In this document: one piece after another, positions 41,988 to 45,082 of the stretch
How the letters are laid out: the number at the start of each line of letters is the position of its first letter
How positions within the stretch are numbered: the first letter of the stretch is position 1
Source: Mesorhizobium comanense
Lineage (GTDB): Bacteria > Pseudomonadota > Alphaproteobacteria > Rhizobiales > Rhizobiaceae
DNA: 45,082 bases
Assembly: GCF_005503535.1 (NCBI RefSeq)
Contig: NZ_SCNN01000037.1
Span: forward strand, 1 to 45,082
Reading direction: 5' to 3'
The notes under the pieces: generated by a model
Seen by the model: only the letters and a program-made list of their open reading frames with translations
Databases searched by the model: none
Told to the model about the DNA's origin: nothing
Made by a program: the position numbers and the translations under genes

Positions 41988-43177
41988 TGCTCGACAATCC
42001 GCGTGAGGTGATTGAAGATGCCACTAGCCAGAGCTATGGCCGCGCTGATCGCCAGATAGACCGCCATCGTCATCAACATGATTTCGACAGCGCGGCCGGT
42101 CTGGTTTAGCGCGGTGCCAGCAAAGACGTTCATCAGATCCGGATAGCCGATGACTGTCGCCAGCGAAGATGCCTTGAGCAATTGCAGGTACTGGTTGGAC
42201 AGCGGCGGGATGAGCACGCGCAACGCCTGCGGGATGATCACGAGACGAAGCATCTGACCGCGACGCAAGCCCAGCGCCGCCGCCGCGTCGCGCTGACCGC
42301 GGTTGACCGACTCGATGCTGGCGCGAACCAGCTCGGCAATGAAGGATGCGTTGTAGATTGCAAGTGCGACGACGAGCGCCACAAGTTCGGGGGCCACCGA
42401 GTAGCCACCGATAAAATTGAAACCGTGCAGCTTAGGTACCTCAATGCGGAACCTGGCGCCGAAGGTTAGTGCCGTGAGAAGCGGAAGCCCGACCAGGATC
42501 ACCGCCGACACTGCTGCGACCGGCCGTTGCCGGCCCGTTCGATACTGATGCACCCGTCCAGCGTAGACCCAAAAGAGCGTGACCACGACGGCGACAACAA
42601 GCGCCGCAAAAACCACTCCCCCGTTCGACGCCGACGCAGCTGGTAGGTAGAGGCCGCGATTGGTTAGAAAGGCAACGTTCGCGACCGAAATGCCTTCGCG
42701 AGGCGGCGGCATTGCGCGAACCAGCAAATTATACCAGACGAGGACATGGAGAAGTAGCGGCAGGTTGCGGACCAGTTCGACATAGACAAGCGCCAGGCGC
42801 GACACCGACCAATTGGGCGCAAGCCGCGCAATTCCTATCGCGAAGCCGAGAACCGTGGCGAAGACGATGCCGAGCCCGGCTGCTACAAGGGTGTTGGTGA
42901 CGCCGACGGCGAACACACGCCAGTAGGTGTCGGTCTCGGTGAACGAGATGATGCTGAAACCAATTCCGAAGCCGGCTTGTTGCCAGAGGAATCCGAAGCC
43001 GAGCGAGAGACCGCGCATTGCCAGATTGTCGCTCAGGTTTTGAGTGGCAACGACCGCGCCGAGCCCAAGCAGCAACAAAACGCTCGCCTGCGAGAGCCAG
43101 CCCCGCAGCCACCGCCAGTTCGGGCTAACCCAAGTTCTGATCTCCGAGCGCCCGTTCATCGTTGATTCAATTGCCAT
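41984..43177 (-). CDS. aapQ: Amino-acid ABC transporter permease (AapQ-like)
   Basis: A 397-residue membrane protein with an N-terminal domain of three helices and a C-terminal PAAT permease core. The EAA-type loop is GQRDAAAALGLRRGQMLRLV, with RNLPLLLHVLVWYNLL and LSNQYLQLLKASSLATVIGYPDL. It follows the binding-protein gene after a stem-loop. Forms a heterodimer with the AapM-like subunit. Confidence 0.92.
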   Translation of the reverse strand: MAIESTMNGRSEIRTWVSPNWRWLRGWLSQASVLLLLGLGAVVATQNLSDNLAMRGLSLGFGFLWQQAGFGIGFSIISFTETDTYWRVFAVGVTNTLVAAGLGIVFATVLGFAIGIARLAPNWSVSRLALVYVELVRNLPLLLHVLVWYNLLVRAMPPPREGISVANVAFLTNRGLYLPAASASNGGVVFAALVVAVVVTLFWVYAGRVHQYRTGRQRPVAAVSAVILVGLPLLTALTFGARFRIEVPKLHGFNFIGGYSVAPELVALVVALAIYNASFIAELVRASIESVNRGQRDAAAALGLRRGQMLRLVIIPQALRVLIPPLSNQYLQLLKASSLATVIGYPDLMNVFAGTALNQTGRAVEIMLMTMAVYLAISAAIALASGIFNHLTRIVEQ

Positions 43178-43210
43178 AGCGGTTCACAGCATTTCAAGAT
43201 GTTGGATGGG

Positions 43211-43229
43211 GCGAGCGGCAGCCGCTCGC
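43211..43229 (-). promoter_or_regulatory. Stem-loop between binding-protein and permease genes
   Basis: GCGAGCGGC-A-GCCGCTCGC is a compact perfect palindrome in the 61-nt gap after the binding-protein stop. Such hairpins shield the 3' end of the binding-protein message or attenuate read-through, giving excess binding protein over permease. Confidence 0.55.
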
Positions 43230-43238
43230 ACGCCCATG

Positions 43239-44273
43239 TCAGCGGAACGGGGGCGCGTACAGCAATCCACCATCGGTCCATAGCCGGTTCAGCCCACGCG
43301 CCAGCTTGACGGGACTGCCTTGTCCGAGGTTGCGGTCAAAGATCTCGCCATAGTTCCCGGTCGCTTCGATCATCCGTACAGCCCAGTCCTTGCTGAGGCC
43401 CAGCATGGCGCCAAATTCGCCTGTGGTGCCGAGGATACGTTTGACCTCGGGGTTGTCAGAGCTGGACGCCATTTCGCGCACATTTGCCTGCTTGATCCCC
43501 AATTCTTCCGCAGCGATCAGAGTTGCGAGTGTCCAGTAGACAATATCGCGGAAGCGTGGGTCGTCCTGCCGGACGACGGGGCCGGTCGGCTCTTTTGAAA
43601 TGACCTCGGGGAGCAGCACCCAGTCGTCGGGGTTCTTCATTGCCGTGCGGCTGGAGGCAAGCCCCCCGAGTTCGTTGGTGTAGACGTCGCAACGCCCTGC
43701 CTCCAGGTTCTGTTGATTCTGCTCCCGGGCGTTCCCCACGATGGGCGTATAGCTCATGCCGTTCGTGCGGAAGTAGTCCGCCAGGTTGAGTTCCGTGGTG
43801 CTGCCGCCCGTGAGACAGATCGTGGCGCCGTCGAGTTCTTTTGCGCTCGACACGTTGAGTTTCTTGGCAACCATGAAACCTTGGCCGTCATAAATGTAGA
43901 TGCCCGCCCAATCCAGGTTCAGCTCCGCGTCGCGACTGAAGGTCCAGGTAGCGGTGCGTGCGAGCAGGTCAACCGCGCCAGACTGCAGCGAGGCGAATGC
44001 CACCTTGAATTCAAGAGGAGCGAATTTCACCTTTGTCGCGTCGCCGAGCAAGGCGGCGGCCAATGCCCGGCAGAAGTCGACTTCAAAGCCCTGCCAATCG
44101 CCCTTATTGTCGAGTGTGCTCATCCCTGTCGATTGCCCGGTTGAGACGCCGCATACGACCTCGCCTCGCTTTTTGATCGCATCGACTGTCCCGTTCGATC
44201 CCGCCGCGGCGGGCACTGCCAGCAGTGCCGCCATCGCCGCCGCGCAAACGATTTCACCAACTCTGTGTCGCAT
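43239..44273 (-). CDS. aapJ: Amino-acid ABC transporter periplasmic binding protein (AapJ-like)
   Basis: A 344-residue exported protein from ATG 44273, with AAGGAG upstream and signal peptide to about residue 25 (ALLAVPAAAG). Family blocks: TVDAIKKRGEVVCGV, WQGFEVDFCRALAAA, LQSGAVDLLARTATWTFSRD, CLTGGSTTELNL, GRCDVYTNELGGLAS. AapJ proteins of rhizobia bind many L-amino acids. The longer frame to 44363 has no signal peptide. First gene of the operon, divergent from LysR. Confidence 0.93.
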   Translation of the reverse strand: MRHRVGEIVCAAAMAALLAVPAAAGSNGTVDAIKKRGEVVCGVSTGQSTGMSTLDNKGDWQGFEVDFCRALAAALLGDATKVKFAPLEFKVAFASLQSGAVDLLARTATWTFSRDAELNLDWAGIYIYDGQGFMVAKKLNVSSAKELDGATICLTGGSTTELNLADYFRTNGMSYTPIVGNAREQNQQNLEAGRCDVYTNELGGLASSRTAMKNPDDWVLLPEVISKEPTGPVVRQDDPRFRDIVYWTLATLIAAEELGIKQANVREMASSSDNPEVKRILGTTGEFGAMLGLSKDWAVRMIEATGNYGEIFDRNLGQGSPVKLARGLNRLWTDGGLLYAPPFR

Positions 44274-44419
44274 ATCCGCCGTCTCCTTGCCCCCGGGGCT
44301 CGATGATCTCGTGCTTACGCCTAGGATGCCACGACACATTCCAACGGCATCGCGGCCTTGCATTCAAATGCTAAGTTGAGTGAATGTTATGCACTTGCGT
44401 TATATCTTGAGGAGTTTTC
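44274..44419. promoter_or_regulatory. Divergent promoter region, transporter operon / lysR
   Basis: The 146-nt gap between two divergent starts is the expected place for the LysR-type operator. AT-rich sequence near 44365-44412 (GAATGTTATGCACTTGCG and TATATCTTGAGG) holds the likely lysR promoter. A T-N11-A site could be drawn more than one way, so none is assigned. Confidence 0.5.
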
Positions 44420-45082
44420 ATGAACTTTCGCCAGATCGAGGCTTTCAGGGCCGTCATGGCATGCGGGACAACCACTCGCGCGGCCGAGGTTCTACGCGTT
44501 GCACAACCGGCGATCAGCCGCCTCCTGTCGGACCTCGAACGGAGCACGAAGCTCAAGCTATTCGATCGTGGCAAGGGCCGAATTCGGCCCACGACCGAAG
44601 CACATGCCTTCTATGATGAGGTCCAGCGGAGCTTCATAGGCCTTGAGCGGCTACGCTTTGCCGCCGACAATATTCGCAGCTTTTCCTCGGGGACACTAAG
44701 GGTGGCAAGTCTCCCGGTTCTGGGCAATGCCTTCTTACCGCGCGCAGTCGGATCCTTCAGCCGCGACTTCCCCGACGTCTCGATCCTCCTGCACATCCGA
44801 AGTTCAGAGGCCGTCAAGCATCTGGTCGCTTCGGGTCAGTTCGAGATTGGCTTTGCGGCGGACGAAATCGACCGTGCAGGCGTACACGCCAGGGTGATCG
44901 TTGCGCCCGAGGCAGTATGCATCATGCCGCACGGGCATCCCCTGGCAGCGCGCCTGATGGTCGGCCCAACAGATCTTGCCGACGCCCGGTTTGTTTCTCT
45001 GGCCGCCGAAGACGCCGCGCGGGCGCGAATAGATCGCGTGTTCGTGGACGCGGGTGTCAGCCGCCGGATCGTCGTGGAAACC
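44420..45082 (+). CDS. LysR-family transcriptional regulator, cut by window end
   Basis: 221 codons are present without a stop. The N-terminal winged helix reads NFRQIEAFRAVMACGTTTRA and QPAISRLLSDLERSTKLKLF, and the effector domain begins GTLRVASLPVLGNAFLPRAV. GAGGAG precedes the ATG by 5 nt. It is divergent from the AapJ-like gene, so control of the transporter/lyase operon by an amino acid or sulfur signal is likely. The close likeness to LysR proteins that regulate opine or amino-acid catabolism (OccR/LysG type) is by general appearance only. Confidence 0.93.
   Translation, partial: MNFRQIEAFRAVMACGTTTRAAEVLRVAQPAISRLLSDLERSTKLKLFDRGKGRIRPTTEAHAFYDEVQRSFIGLERLRFAADNIRSFSSGTLRVASLPVLGNAFLPRAVGSFSRDFPDVSILLHIRSSEAVKHLVASGQFEIGFAADEIDRAGVHARVIVAPEAVCIMPHGHPLAARLMVGPTDLADARFVSLAAEDAARARIDRVFVDAGVSRRIVVET

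Noticed and set aside
1..45082. CRISPR array, tRNA or rRNA gene
   Set aside because: No regularly spaced repeat array and no cloverleaf or rRNA-like sequence was noticed while reading both strands; a dedicated scan was not possible.

Overview
The window looks like an accessory stretch of a high-GC alphaproteobacterial chromosome or large replicon. It is most likely Rhizobiales, close to Mesorhizobium. This is judged from codon style, the Aap-type amino-acid transporter, the DUF882, LapG-like (BTLCP) and MotA proteins, and CueR/HmrR-style promoters. No rRNA, tRNA or CRISPR array was seen. Gene relics, IS fragments and gene-poor gaps between 12 and 31 kb suggest repeated insertion and deletion.

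Layout. 1-110: tail of an IS5-like transposase. 0.6-11.3 kb: mostly cell-envelope genes: an M15-like DUF882 protein, two L,D-transpeptidases, a periplasmic rhodanese, a LapG-like cysteine proteinase, a lone MotA, a lone NrsF-type anti-sigma factor and an M23 endopeptidase whose stop codon lies inside a perfect hairpin. 11.3-14 kb: a DUF1007 protein, then a compact copper cassette (small Cys/Met secreted protein, DUF305 protein, cytosolic four-helix Csp copper-storage protein). 14.8-20.5 kb: a run of minus-strand genes with a second LapG-like proteinase, a CPxC membrane protein, an extra FtsI/PBP2-type transpeptidase, a Tat-exported transglutaminase-like protein 4 nt upstream of it, a methyltransferase-like protein and a His-rich small exported protein. 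21-22.3 kb: a standalone PD-(D/E)xK-like protein. 22.5-25.3 kb: an orphan iron-binding protein gene and a graveyard of relics (crp HTH end, ydcF 3' end, nrdA 5' part), bracketed by two copies of a structured intergenic element.

25.6-38.7 kb is a copper/metal block: a two-domain multicopper oxidase overlapping a ZIP transporter with an extra periplasmic domain; an alpha/beta hydrolase; an IS630 relic; a PCuAC chaperone; YdcF; cytochrome b561; and the minus-strand run copA - cueR-like merR - three-domain multicopper oxidase - YqaA-like membrane protein. Divergent from copA is a ferredoxin-type reductase, followed by a CopZ-like chaperone. Three promoters in this block have the MerR-family layout (-35, 19-bp spacer with a CCTTsC/GGAAG-type dyad, -10): in front of copA, the reductase and copZ. 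They define a local CueR regulon by sequence alone.

38.9-45.1 kb is a tight minus-strand operon: an Aap-type amino-acid ABC transporter (binding protein, two permeases, ATPase) translationally coupled to a cystathionine beta-lyase-like PLP enzyme. A divergent LysR regulator runs off the window end. The coupling suggests uptake and C-S cleavage of a sulfur amino acid.
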